This document shows positions 17,414 to 26,149 of a stretch of 64,000 nt of DNA, piece by piece (position 1 is the stretch's first letter; each line of letters starts with the position of its first letter). The DNA comes from an uncultured Methylobacillus sp. (lineage in GTDB: Bacteria > Pseudomonadota > Gammaproteobacteria > Burkholderiales > Methylophilaceae), in the NCBI GenBank assembly GCA_903824575.1, contig CAIJXJ010000224.1:17320-81319 (forward strand), read 5' to 3'. Under the pieces are notes generated by a model. The model saw nothing but the letters and a program-made list of their open reading frames with translations. It ran no database searches and had not been told where the DNA came from. Both the position numbers and the translations under genes were made by a program.

Positions 17414-18304
17414 TTATTCATTCTGCTGCTTGATGCGTGGGACTGCGCCCAGATTCCAATGCTGGTGCGCCCATGCCCACAGGGAGTGGATGTCGGTGTG
17501 CCTCAGCTCAAGGGGTGGAGGATGACCCAGGAAAGTTAGTGCCTGCCACAACACAACAGCCGGTTGGATGAGGTCTAGGGCCATGGCCCGGGTCTGCTTG
17601 CTGAGTTTTTCGCCAACGCTATTGATTGCCACTGGCAGATGCGCGTAGCCTGGCGTGGCCAGCCCCAGACATCGTTGCAAATAGATCTGGCGGGCAGTGG
17701 AATCCAGCAGGTCGGCGCCGCGTACGATATGGGTGATACCCTGCCAGGCGTCGTCCACGACTACCGCCAGTTGATAGGCATAGAGGCCATCGGCACGCTT
17801 CAAGACGAAATCGCCGGCGTCTCGCTGCAGACACTGGGAGACCGGTCCTTGCACGTTATCATCGAAGGCGATGTCGGCGTCAGTGACTCTGACCCGCCAG
17901 GCGCGGGCGACTTTTCCCTCAACCAGTCCGTCACGGCAGGTGCCGGGATAGACCAGGTGTTCGCCACCACCCAGTGTTGAGTCGGCGATTTCACGTCGAC
18001 TACAGCTACAGGGGAAGAGCAGGCCTTGTCGGGTCAGGGATTCCAGCGCTGATTCATAGGCGTCGTGGCGGTTACTCTGGTAGACCACCTCCCCATCCCA
18101 TTCGAAACCATAGGCCGCGAGCGTTTTCAAAATGAGGTCGGCAGCACCCGGCATTTCGCGCGGTGGATCAAGGTCCTCGATTCGTACCAGCCATTGCCCG
18201 TCATGGGATCTGGCGTCCAGATAGCTGCCGACGGCAGCAACCAGAGAGCCGAAATGCAACGGCCCGGTCGGGGAGGGTGCGAAGCGGCCGCAGTACGCAG
18301 CCAT
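17414..18304 (-). CDS. gluQ: Glutamyl-Q tRNA(Asp) synthetase
   Basis: GluQ activates glutamate and attaches it to the queuosine at the anticodon of tRNA(Asp). The 296-residue protein is a truncated GluRS lacking the anticodon-binding domain. It shows the HIGH-type motif in FAPSPTGPLHFGSL, a KMSKS-type KLSKQTRA, and zinc-site cysteines CSCSRRE and YPGTCR. Its start lies 3 bp after the DUF3301 stop, so it is the last gene of the leftward chemotaxis/pilU run. It faces the methyltransferase gene tail to tail across 89 bp. Confidence 0.93.
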   Translation of the reverse strand: MAAYCGRFAPSPTGPLHFGSLVAAVGSYLDARSHDGQWLVRIEDLDPPREMPGAADLILKTLAAYGFEWDGEVVYQSNRHDAYESALESLTRQGLLFPCSCSRREIADSTLGGGEHLVYPGTCRDGLVEGKVARAWRVRVTDADIAFDDNVQGPVSQCLQRDAGDFVLKRADGLYAYQLAVVVDDAWQGITHIVRGADLLDSTARQIYLQRCLGLATPGYAHLPVAINSVGEKLSKQTRAMALDLIQPAVVLWQALTFLGHPPPLELRHTDIHSLWAWAHQHWNLGAVPRIKQQNE

Positions 18305-18307
18305 GAA

Positions 18308-18628
18308 TTAATGCAGCTGAACGACGTTGTCGCGATAGGGCGGCATGTCGATTTTCTCGACCCGATCGCCGAGCAGGGTCAGGCTGCAGGCCAGGCGTTC
18401 GCTGCCGGTATCGCTGACTTCGAAGCGGTAGGTGCGCAACAGGCGCATCTGGCCAGCACTATCACGGCCGAGCCATAGCTTGCTGCAGGCTACAGACTCG
18501 TCCAGGAACTGTAGTTCGCATTGTTCCGCCGCGCGTCGTCCTGCCAGGACCGCCAGTTCGCGCACGCGCAGGCTGTCGAGCCAGAACCAGGCAATGATGA
18601 TGGCGGCTGCGAGCCATGCGAGTTCCAT
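18308..18628 (-). CDS. DUF3301 family membrane-anchored protein
   Basis: A 106-residue protein with one N-terminal transmembrane helix (ELAWLAAAIIIAWFWLDSL) and a cytoplasmic or periplasmic remainder containing CELQFLDESVACSKLWLGR and LLRTYRFEVSDTG, features of the DUF3301 family. The function is unknown. The start at 18628 lies 4 bp past the pilU stop, and its stop lies 3 bp before gluQ, implying translational coupling. Longer upstream readings would overlap pilU by over 200 bp and are not credible. Confidence 0.8.
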   Translation of the reverse strand: MELAWLAAAIIIAWFWLDSLRVRELAVLAGRRAAEQCELQFLDESVACSKLWLGRDSAGQMRLLRTYRFEVSDTGSERLACSLTLLGDRVEKIDMPPYRDNVVQLH

Positions 18629-18632
18629 CTGA

Positions 18633-19826
18633 TCAGGGCGCCTTGGTCGCCGGCTGGGCCAGAGGGTCTGATTCTTCTTCTTCGGGTTCATCTCCGTGCA
18701 ACGATAGATGGTCGATGCGTGAACTGGCATCCTGAGCGGATGAATTTTTGCTGTGCAGCTTGAACTTGAGGCGCAACTCGTTGATCGAATCGGCGTTGCG
18801 CAGGGCATCGTCTTCGGTAATACGACCTTCCTCCGCCAGCACAAACAGCGCCTGGTCGAAGGTTTGCATGCCGAGTTCTACCGACTTGGCCATCACTTCC
18901 TTGATCATGTTGGATTCACCCTTCAGGATCAAGTCGGCCACCAGGGGGGAATTGAGCAGGATCTCGATAGCTGCGCAGCGCCCCCCGCCCTTTTTTGGTA
19001 CCAGGCGTTGCGAGACGAAGGCGCGCAGGTTGAGCGAGAGATCCATGTGCAATTGAGCGTGACGTTCTTCCGGGAAGAAGTTGACGATGCGATCTAGCGC
19101 CTGATTGGAGTTGTTGGCGTGAAGGGTCGCCATGCACAGGTGACCAGTTTCGGCGAAGGCGAGGGCAAATTCCATCGTCTCACGGTCGCGGATTTCGCCG
19201 ATCAGGATCACGTCAGGGGCCTGCCGCAAGGTGTTCTTTAGAGCCGGGAACCAGTCCAGTGTGTCGCGGCCGACCTCGCGGTGGGTGATCAGGCAGTTCT
19301 TGCTCTGATGCACATATTCCACCGGATCTTCGATGGTGATGATGTGGCCAAATGAGTGTTCATTGCGGTAATCGATAAGGGCTGCCAGGGTGGTGGATTT
19401 ACCTGAGCCAGTGCCGCCTACCAGGATGATCAGGCCGCGCTTGGCCATCATCACTTCCTTCAGTTGTACGGGCAGTTCCAGTTCATCGAAATTGGGAATC
19501 TTGGTAGTGATGGTTCGAAGAACCATGCCGACCTGTTCCTGCTGCACGAACACATTGACGCGAAAACGGCCGATGTCAGCTGGTGCGATGGCGAAGTTGC
19601 ACTCTTTTTCCACCTCGAAGCTGGTACGTTGTTTCTCGTTCATCAAGGCCTGGGCAAACGCCCGTGTATGGGCGCCGGTCAGTTTCTGCGGGGTGATCGG
19701 CGTCATCTTGCCATCAATCTTCATGGCGGGAGGGAAGTCGGCGGAAATGAACAGGTCGGAAGCACGCTTCTCCAGCATGCTGCGGAGAAGATTGTGCATG
19801 TAGCCAAGCGCCTGCTCGTGGTTCAA
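18633..19826 (-). CDS. pilU: Type IV pilus retraction ATPase PilU
   Basis: PilU is a hexameric PilT-like ATPase that assists retraction of type IV pili for twitching. Domains: an N-terminal PAS-like region (SMLEKRASDLFISADFPPAM), then the RecA-like core with Walker A GGTGSGKSTTLAAL, Asp box TIEDPVEYVHQ, Walker B VILIGEIRD and His box MATLHANNSNQALDR. The acidic, disordered C-terminal tail after the core separates PilU from PilT. The start is uncertain: a TTG at 19826 follows GGAAGG at 8 nt and overlaps the stop of the previous gene; an ATG at 19799 matches the common family start, and an ATG at 19847 lacks a ribosome site. No pilT is adjacent. Its place inside a chemotaxis operon is notable. 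Confidence 0.92.
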   Translation of the reverse strand: MNHEQALGYMHNLLRSMLEKRASDLFISADFPPAMKIDGKMTPITPQKLTGAHTRAFAQALMNEKQRTSFEVEKECNFAIAPADIGRFRVNVFVQQEQVGMVLRTITTKIPNFDELELPVQLKEVMMAKRGLIILVGGTGSGKSTTLAALIDYRNEHSFGHIITIEDPVEYVHQSKNCLITHREVGRDTLDWFPALKNTLRQAPDVILIGEIRDRETMEFALAFAETGHLCMATLHANNSNQALDRIVNFFPEERHAQLHMDLSLNLRAFVSQRLVPKKGGGRCAAIEILLNSPLVADLILKGESNMIKEVMAKSVELGMQTFDQALFVLAEEGRITEDDALRNADSINELRLKFKLHSKNSSAQDASSRIDHLSLHGDEPEEEESDPLAQPATKAP

Positions 19827-21037
19827 AGTCCCAGGCCTTCCACCCATGCTAGTGCCGCGATATGGCAGTCATTGACTCGGCTGGGTTCGAACTGTAGTGA
19901 ATCAGCCAGCATCTTGATCTTGTCGCGGTCGGCGTCTTCGCACGCTTCTGCCAATTGCAGAAATGGCCCGTAAATGCCCTCCTTGCTCAACAGGGCTTCG
20001 GTAACCGGGGTTGGCAAGCTGACCTTCTCCAGAACCTGCTCCATGGGCATTTCAAGCATCGCATCGAGCATTGAAAATACGCCGACGATAAACAGGTTGT
20101 CGCGTTCCGACTTCTCAAAATAGCTCTCGCCGAACAGTTCGGTGAGGCGACCGCGGGTAATGGCAGTCTTCATCAATGCCGGTGGAGCAGAATTTTCGCC
20201 GGCCGTCACCATCAACAGGGTGAGCCAGCGGTAGAGCTGTTTGGTGCCGAGGATGGACAAGGCATGGCGTATCGATTGGATTTCGCAAGAAAGGCCGAAG
20301 CCTACCGAGTTGATGTAACGCAGCATCTTGAACGACAGCGCCGGGTCCCGTTTGAAGCCGTTTTCGATCAGCTTGGGCTCCGCGTCCTGACTCACCAGAT
20401 TGAGCAGGTCGAGCACGCTGACGTAGGAGGAGTTGACGACCTTGGCAGACAGCGTTTCCGGATGTGCGAAGTAGTAGCCCTGGAAATAATCGAAGCCGAT
20501 CTTGCGGCAGGCCTCGAATTGTTGATGGGTTTCCACTTTTTCCGCAATCATCTTGACTGGCAGTGACTTCAGCCGGGTGTAAATTTTTTCTGCCGTCTCC
20601 ATCCCCAGACGCAGAATGTCGAGTTTGATGAAGTCGGCGCAATCGAATAACGGAGCGTGATCGTTGGTCGGAATCTGGCTATCGAGCGCGATCAGAAAGC
20701 CATTTTTGCGCAACTCGCGGCAACGCTGGCGCACCGATTCTGTCGCGGGTACGGTTTCGAGTATTTCCAGCACGGTGCGTGAAGGCGGCAGCAGCTCCAA
20801 CAGGTCGCTGTGCAGCATTTCTTCATTGACATTGATGAATGCCAATTTGTCACCCAACAGCCATTGCGCGCCCATTTCGGACAGAGTATTGACCAGCACG
20901 CGGGCACAGGCCTTGAGGTCGTCCTCAAATACGGCGCCAGTGGCTGCTGCACTGTGACGGAACAGCAGCTCGTAACCTATGATTTCCTGCTTCTTGTCGA
21001 GGATCGGCTGGCGCCCGATAAATACTTGATCTTGCAT
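19823..21037 (-). CDS. EAL-like plus HDOD domain signalling protein
   Basis: A 404-residue protein of the YuxH/CdgJ type. Residues ~1-200 resemble an EAL phosphodiesterase domain, but the signature is YELLFR rather than EALLR, and metal-site residues appear lost, so it probably lacks c-di-GMP hydrolysis (inference from the family). Residues ~200-390 form an HDOD domain (LLNLVSQDAEPKLIENGFKR, RYINSVGFGL, IRHALSILGTKQLYRWL), a catalytically dead HD-like fold used in regulation. CdgJ-type proteins affect motility and biofilm choices. It lies between cheA and pilU; its stop overlaps the preferred pilU start, tying chemotaxis to pilus control. Confidence 0.88.
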   Translation of the reverse strand: MQDQVFIGRQPILDKKQEIIGYELLFRHSAAATGAVFEDDLKACARVLVNTLSEMGAQWLLGDKLAFINVNEEMLHSDLLELLPPSRTVLEILETVPATESVRQRCRELRKNGFLIALDSQIPTNDHAPLFDCADFIKLDILRLGMETAEKIYTRLKSLPVKMIAEKVETHQQFEACRKIGFDYFQGYYFAHPETLSAKVVNSSYVSVLDLLNLVSQDAEPKLIENGFKRDPALSFKMLRYINSVGFGLSCEIQSIRHALSILGTKQLYRWLTLLMVTAGENSAPPALMKTAITRGRLTELFGESYFEKSERDNLFIVGVFSMLDAMLEMPMEQVLEKVSLPTPVTEALLSKEGIYGPFLQLAEACEDADRDKIKMLADSLQFEPSRVNDCHIAALAWVEGLGL

Positions 21038-21078
21038 AAAGTTCCGTAGAAAGGGGGAGGTGGCGGGCAGTTTCAGGC

Positions 21079-22947
21079 TTAGCCAAACAGGGCTGCGCGC
21101 GTATCCTGGGTTTGCATGCTAAGAAGTTCTTCCATGTCCAGTACCAGCACGATTGCACCGTCACCAGTCAGGGTCGCGCCGGCGATGCCTTTGGGCTTGA
21201 TGTCGTGCAGCGGCTTGATCACTACGTCGGCCTGACCGATGAAGCTGTCGATGGCCAGGATGAAGGTCCGGTCTCCGCTTTGTAGCAGCACGCCGAAGGC
21301 CGGGACGGTGTTCTGTTCCCAGCCGATGAGGCTGGCCAGGGTACGGATCGGCAGCACTTCCTCGCGAACGATCATGGTGGCCTTGCCAGAAACGCGCTGC
21401 ACGTCTTCCGGCCGGATCGGCAGGATTTCGCGCACCATCGACAATGGCACCGCAAATGGCTGATCTCCCAGACGCACCATCAACACTGGCAAGATGGCTA
21501 GTGTCAGTGGCAGCATGATGCGGAAGATGGAACCTTGGCCGACAACGGAAGTGACGTCGACGCGTCCGTTCAGATTCTGGATGTTGGTCTTCACGACGTC
21601 CATGCCAACGCCGCGTCCGGATACATCGGAAATTGTGTCTTTGGTTGAGAACCCTGGCAAGAAAATCAGGTTCAGGCTCTGCCGTTCGTCCAGTGTGTTG
21701 GCTGTTTCAGCATCGATCAGGCCCTTTTCCAGCGCCTTCTGGCGAATGACATCGGCACGGATGCCGCGCCCGTCATCACTGATTTCGATGACAATGTGAT
21801 CGCCCACTTGCTCTGCTGTCAGGTGTACCAGACTCTTGGCCGGCTTGCCGGCCGCTGCGCGCTCTTCCGGGCTGTCGACACCATGGTCGACAGCATTCCG
21901 AATCAGGTGGACTAGCGGATCGTTCAGATCCTCGATCATGGTCTTGTCGATTTCGGTTTCTTCGCCCGCCAGCACCAGTTCTACATCCTTGCCCAGTTGG
22001 CGCGCAACGTCGCGTGCGAGTCGGGGATATTTCTGGAACAGACGGCCGATCGGTTGCATGCGGGTCTTCATCACGGCGCTCTGCAGGTCACCCACCAGGA
22101 GATCAAGGTGACTGACGGCTTCATCCAGATCCTTGATCGTATCGGCGCCGATCTTGCCTTGCATGATGGCGGTGCGGATGCAGGTGAGACGATTCTTGGT
22201 CAGGCCGATTTCGCCGGAAAGATTGAGCACCTGATCCAGACGCGTCGTATCCACGCGGATGGTGGTGTCTTTGGTCGCGGCAGAAACGGCAGCACTGGTC
22301 GCCGGCGCCCTGTGCGCAGGAGCCGCTTTGGGCTCTTCGACCACCGCCACGGCCTCGAGCGACATGGCGGCGGGCGGTGCCACTTGGGCACTGACCGGTT
22401 GGCTGGGGGCAGCGATCTCTCCGCCGACCAGGACATGATGCAATTGATTCCAATCCAGTTCGCCGCTCAGTTGCGGTGTTGCAACCGGGTTGGGCATTGA
22501 CGGCGCCAGCGGATCGGCCACGGGCGCGGCTGTGACGATGGGCGCTACTACCGGTTTTCCTTCCAGCATGTTATCGAGGGCGGCAAGCATGGCAGGATCG
22601 GCGGGCGAAGGCTGCTTGCCCTGACGCAACTCGCCGAACATGTCACGCACGATGCCGGTTGAGGCCATGATGACATCCATGATGGTGGGGTCAAGCGTCA
22701 ACTGGAAGTTACGCAGCTTGTCGAACAGATTTTCCGTACGGTGGCAAAGCTTGACCATTTCCGTCGCATTGAGAAAGCCGGCACCACCCTTGATGGTGTG
22801 AAAGCCGCGAAAAATTTCGTTCAGCAGTTCCTTGTCGTTAGGTCGCTTTTCCAGATCGACCAGCTTGTTATCTACTCCCGACAGGAGATCTGACGCCTCG
22901 GTCAGAAAGTCCTGCAACATGTCTTCCATGCCGTCGAAATCACTCAT
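21079..22947 (-). CDS. cheA: Chemotaxis histidine kinase CheA
   Basis: CheA autophosphorylates in response to receptor signals and passes phosphate to CheY. Of 622 residues, the HPt domain (1-~110) carries His50 in FRGFHTIKGGAGF. A proline/alanine-rich stretch (~125-230) follows, with no recognisable CheY-binding P2 domain. Then come the dimerisation domain (VDTTRLDQVLNLSGEIG), the HATPase domain (LIRNAVDHGVDSPEER, DDGRGI, GRGVGMDVVKTN) and the CheW-like regulatory domain (LAILPVLMVRLGDQPFAVPL). AAGGGA precedes the ATG. It lies 32 bp after cheZ and 41 bp before the EAL/HDOD gene. No separate cheW gene is in the window; the two CheV proteins may supply coupling. Confidence 0.96.
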   Translation of the reverse strand: MSDFDGMEDMLQDFLTEASDLLSGVDNKLVDLEKRPNDKELLNEIFRGFHTIKGGAGFLNATEMVKLCHRTENLFDKLRNFQLTLDPTIMDVIMASTGIVRDMFGELRQGKQPSPADPAMLAALDNMLEGKPVVAPIVTAAPVADPLAPSMPNPVATPQLSGELDWNQLHHVLVGGEIAAPSQPVSAQVAPPAAMSLEAVAVVEEPKAAPAHRAPATSAAVSAATKDTTIRVDTTRLDQVLNLSGEIGLTKNRLTCIRTAIMQGKIGADTIKDLDEAVSHLDLLVGDLQSAVMKTRMQPIGRLFQKYPRLARDVARQLGKDVELVLAGEETEIDKTMIEDLNDPLVHLIRNAVDHGVDSPEERAAAGKPAKSLVHLTAEQVGDHIVIEISDDGRGIRADVIRQKALEKGLIDAETANTLDERQSLNLIFLPGFSTKDTISDVSGRGVGMDVVKTNIQNLNGRVDVTSVVGQGSIFRIMLPLTLAILPVLMVRLGDQPFAVPLSMVREILPIRPEDVQRVSGKATMIVREEVLPIRTLASLIGWEQNTVPAFGVLLQSGDRTFILAIDSFIGQADVVIKPLHDIKPKGIAGATLTGDGAIVLVLDMEELLSMQTQDTRAALFG

Positions 22948-22979
22948 GATAAATCCCTTGCATTCTTAAAATCCGCGTT

Positions 22980-23759
22980 CTAAAAACCCAGGCTTTCCAG
23001 CAGCTCATCGACTTGTGCCTGGCTGGTGACGACATCAGAGCGTCCGTCGCTCTTGATGACAGGACCGTTGAGCAGGGAGTTGTCCATTTCCTTCTTCTTT
23101 TCATTCGGCATGCTTGCGATCAATAGGGAAACCAGTTGGTCTTCCAATTGCTGCACGGTGTCCGCCAGTTTTTTCAGGACTTGTCCGGTGAGATCCTGAT
23201 AATCCTGAGCCACCACGATGTCCATCAGCTTGGCATTGGTGGCCTTGGTGTTGAGGGGGACATCGCCAAGATAGTTGCGAGTCTGGTGTACCAGGGTCTT
23301 GAACTGTTCGGTATCCAGTTGGCGCTCAAACAATGCCTGCCATTGGGTTGACAGTTCGGTGGCGCCGGCTTCCAGTTTTTGCTGCAAGGGTTTTGCATCT
23401 TCAACCGCGTTGAGCGTCTTGACGGCGGCTTGTTCGGTCAACTGCGAAATATAGTTAAGGCGATCACGCGTGTCGGGTATCTTGCCAACCGCGCGTTCCA
23501 GCGTCTTGTCATAACCAAGCTCGCGCATGGTGTCGTGTAGGGCGCGGGTCAGGTGCCCGATCTGGGAATGAATGCCGTTCTGCTCGGTTGCCACTGCGGC
23601 GACAGGTGCTGGCGTCGGCAGCGGCGCCAACGTAACGGGGGGCGCGGGAATCTCTATCGGCGCCGGTTCAGGTGCGGGTGCAGGCTTTTCGGCGTGAGCC
23701 TCGAGTATGCTATCGAATAATGCTTCGAGATCGTCGGAATCGCCAGACTCAGTGCTCAC
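22980..23759 (-). CDS. cheZ: CheY-P phosphatase CheZ
   Basis: CheZ speeds dephosphorylation of CheY-P. The 259-residue protein has an acidic N terminus, a Pro/Ala-rich stretch (about residues 22-55), a long helical hairpin with the catalytic glutamine motif DYQDLTGQVLKK, and the C-terminal CheY-binding peptide QAQVDELLESLGF. It starts at GTG, supported by AAGGAG seven bases upstream; the ATG seen within that gap is in another frame. It lies 11 bp after cheY and 32 bp before cheA. The Pro-rich insert makes it longer than enteric CheZ (about 214). Confidence 0.93.
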   Translation of the reverse strand: MSTESGDSDDLEALFDSILEAHAEKPAPAPEPAPIEIPAPPVTLAPLPTPAPVAAVATEQNGIHSQIGHLTRALHDTMRELGYDKTLERAVGKIPDTRDRLNYISQLTEQAAVKTLNAVEDAKPLQQKLEAGATELSTQWQALFERQLDTEQFKTLVHQTRNYLGDVPLNTKATNAKLMDIVVAQDYQDLTGQVLKKLADTVQQLEDQLVSLLIASMPNEKKKEMDNSLLNGPVIKSDGRSDVVTSQAQVDELLESLGF

Positions 23760-23770
23760 GTTTCATCTCC

Positions 23771-24163
23771 TTACAAACCATGTTTTTCAAAGACTTTGTT
23801 TAGTTTTTCTTCCAGCGTGGCCGAAGTGAAAGGCTTGACCACGTATCCGCTGGCCCCCGCCTGCGCGGCCTCGATAATGTTTTCCTTCTTGGCCTCGGCC
23901 GTCACCATCAGCACTGGCAGATGTTTGAGATCGGCGTCGGCACGGATATGTCGCAGCAACTCGACCCCTGTCATGTTGGGCATGTTCCAGTCGCTGACGA
24001 CAAATTGAAAATTATTGCTGGATTTGAGTTTTTGCAATGCAATGACGCCGTCTTCGGCTTCGTCGCAGTTGGTATATCCCAGTTCCTTCAGCAGATTGCG
24101 TACGATGCGACGCATGGTCGAAAAGTCGTCTACGATCAGGATTTTCAGATTTTTATCCGCCAT
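23771..24163 (-). CDS. cheY: Chemotaxis response regulator CheY
   Basis: A single-domain receiver that, when phosphorylated, binds the flagellar switch. The 130 residues contain the acidic pair Asp12-Asp13, phosphoacceptor Asp58 in [12 protein letters not shown], the conserved Thr in [11 protein letters not shown] and Lys in [14 protein letters not shown], all typical of CheY. The ATG at 24163 follows GGAG at a 6-base gap; upstream residues in the same frame are not CheY-like. It is placed between cheV and cheZ within the leftward chemotaxis run. Confidence 0.96.
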   Translation of the reverse strand: MADKNLKILIVDDFSTMRRIVRNLLKELGYTNCDEAEDGVIALQKLKSSNNFQFVVSDWNMPNMTGVELLRHIRADADLKHLPVLMVTAEAKKENIIEAAQAGASGYVVKPFTSATLEEKLNKVFEKHGL

Positions 24164-24191
24164 GTATGGCTCCGTTACTTTAAATGTTTGA

Positions 24192-25127
24192 TTAGACCAG
24201 CAGTGGGCGCAAGGTTTCGGAAAGGACGATTGCGTCAAATTTTGGTACATAGGCATCCACTCCGGCCTGCATGCCCATGGTTCTGTTGGCCTGAGAAGAC
24301 AAGGACGAGTGCATCACGATTGGGATGCCGTCGAAGCGGCGGTCATTCTTGATATTCTTGGTCAACACGTAACCGTCCATTTCTGGCATTTCAGCATCGG
24401 TCAGGATCAGGCGCAAGGTTTCGTGCAGCGGCCTGTCATCCTGCTGCGCACGTGCTGCGAGGCTTTTGAGTTTGTCCCAAGCCTCCAGTCCGTTGTTGGC
24501 TTGCTGGTACTTGATGCTCATGCGATCGAGTACAGAAACAATATTTTTGCGTGCCACTTGCGAATCATCGGCAAAGAAGATGTAGCGATCCGCGCCCTCG
24601 TTGAGGCGGACCAATTCCGGAATCGGCGATTCGCCCAGAGCGGAGGCCAGCAATTGTTCCACATCCAGGATGGAAATCAGGCGGCCATCGGGCAATTCGG
24701 TAATGGCGGTTATCAGACCCTCGTTGCCGGCCAGCATGTCCTGCGGCGGCTTCACCTTGTCCCAGTCGACCCGGATGATGCGATCTACGCTATGCACCAA
24801 GAAGCCCTGTGTATGGCGACTGAATTCGGTGACGATCAGCGTTTCATCGGAGGAAATGGAAGATTCGCCGGCGTTGATGAAATTAGCCAGTGCAATGACC
24901 GGGATGATGTTGCCGCGCAAGGAGATGAAACCTTGTACCCCGTTCGGCACATTTGGCGTCTTGGTGATCTTGGGGGTATTGGTGACTTCTCGTACCTTGA
25001 ATACGTTGATGCCGAAAATTTCATGGCCACCCAGCGAAAATAGCAGGATCTCCATTTTGTTGGAGCCGGCCAGCTTGGTGCGGGCATCAATGGCATCGAG
25101 CAAGTTTGAGTTGTTCTCGGCTGACAT
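24192..25127 (-). CDS. cheV: Chemotaxis coupling protein CheV (first of a tandem pair)
   Basis: CheV joins a CheW-like coupling domain to a receiver domain and links receptors to CheA. The 311 residues have the CheW part at ~20-165 ([36 protein letters not shown]) and the receiver at ~180-305 ([13 protein letters not shown], the acceptor Asp in [29 protein letters not shown]). GGGAAAG precedes the ATG at 25127. It is 19 bp after a second cheV and 28 bp before cheY. The receiver has His-Ser-Ser in place of the usual Thr segment, a CheV trait. Confidence 0.93.
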   Translation of the reverse strand: MSAENNSNLLDAIDARTKLAGSNKMEILLFSLGGHEIFGINVFKVREVTNTPKITKTPNVPNGVQGFISLRGNIIPVIALANFINAGESSISSDETLIVTEFSRHTQGFLVHSVDRIIRVDWDKVKPPQDMLAGNEGLITAITELPDGRLISILDVEQLLASALGESPIPELVRLNEGADRYIFFADDSQVARKNIVSVLDRMSIKYQQANNGLEAWDKLKSLAARAQQDDRPLHETLRLILTDAEMPEMDGYVLTKNIKNDRRFDGIPIVMHSSLSSQANRTMGMQAGVDAYVPKFDAIVLSETLRPLLV

Positions 25128-25146
25128 ATTGAGCTTTCCCTCGTCA

Positions 25147-26103
25147 TTAAGCGGGTTTGTCGGCGGACAGCAGGCGCGACAGCACCTCCGCCAGTTTGAT
25201 CGGTTCGAATTTTGGTACGTATTCATCCACACCGACAGATTTGCCCATTTGCTGGTTTGCATCACTGGACAGGGACGAGTGCATCAGTACTGGTATGCCG
25301 GCGAAACGCGCGTCGCTCTTGATGTGGCGGGTGAGAACGTATCCATCCATTTCCGGCATTTCTACATCGGTCAGGATAAGTTGGATGAAATTTTTGACCG
25401 GTTGGTGTTGGGCATCAGCCCGCGCTGCCAACTTTCCCAGTTCCTGCCAGGCTTCCCGGCCGTTGGTGGCGAACATCGACTTGAGCCCCAATGCTTCCAG
25501 TGTCTTCTGAATCTGTTTTCTCGCCACTACCGAATCGTCGGTGAAGAATACGGTCTTGTCGCCGACATCGAGCGGAGGCAGGGTCGCGATGGCTGCGTCA
25601 TCGGCATAGTTTGAAGTCTCGGCCAGGATCTTTTCCACGTCCATCATCATCACGATGCGGCCATCTTTCAGTTCGGTCACGGCCGTGATCAGGCCGCCCA
25701 TCTGCACCGTCAGCATTTCGGGTGGAACCTTCATGGCTGACCAGTCGATACGTAGAATGGTGTCCACGCTCTCCACCAGAAACCCTTGTGTGTGGCCGTT
25801 GTATTCGGTGACGATCATGATTTCGGGCTTGGTGTCATTCTGGATGCCGACATATTTGATCAGGTCTATCACCGGCACCAAGCTGCCGCGCAGGCTGACC
25901 ATGCCCTCTACCGAGGCCGGCATGTCGGGCGCGCGGGTGATTTCCGGTATGCGCATGACTTCACGCACCTTGAATACATTGATGCCGAAAGTTTCCTGGC
26001 GTCCTCCACGTTGGTCTGCTCCCAGAGAGAACAGTAGCATCTCCAATTTATTGGAGCCGGCCAGTTTGGTGCGGGCATCTATTCGTTTTAATAATTCTGA
26101 CAT
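25147..26103 (-). CDS. cheV: Chemotaxis coupling protein CheV (second of a tandem pair)
   Basis: A 318-residue paralogue of the adjacent CheV. The CheW-like domain has a short insertion (LFSLGADQRGGRQETFGINV) missing from its neighbour; then VEGMVSLRGSLVPVIDLIKY and HTQGFLVESVDTILRIDW. The receiver has FFTDDSVVARKQIQ, acceptor Asp in [16 protein letters not shown] and VLMHSSLSSDANQQ. Both copies keep full coupling and receiver parts, so neither looks like a decaying duplicate. It begins 46 bp after the CZB receptor gene. Two CheV with no cheW nearby suggests they share the coupling role. Confidence 0.92.
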   Translation of the reverse strand: MSELLKRIDARTKLAGSNKLEMLLFSLGADQRGGRQETFGINVFKVREVMRIPEITRAPDMPASVEGMVSLRGSLVPVIDLIKYVGIQNDTKPEIMIVTEYNGHTQGFLVESVDTILRIDWSAMKVPPEMLTVQMGGLITAVTELKDGRIVMMMDVEKILAETSNYADDAAIATLPPLDVGDKTVFFTDDSVVARKQIQKTLEALGLKSMFATNGREAWQELGKLAARADAQHQPVKNFIQLILTDVEMPEMDGYVLTRHIKSDARFAGIPVLMHSSLSSDANQQMGKSVGVDEYVPKFEPIKLAEVLSRLLSADKPA

Positions 26104-26149
26104 GATCTTTCGAGCTCCATTGCTGAGCGGGGAACTTTAAACTATTGAA

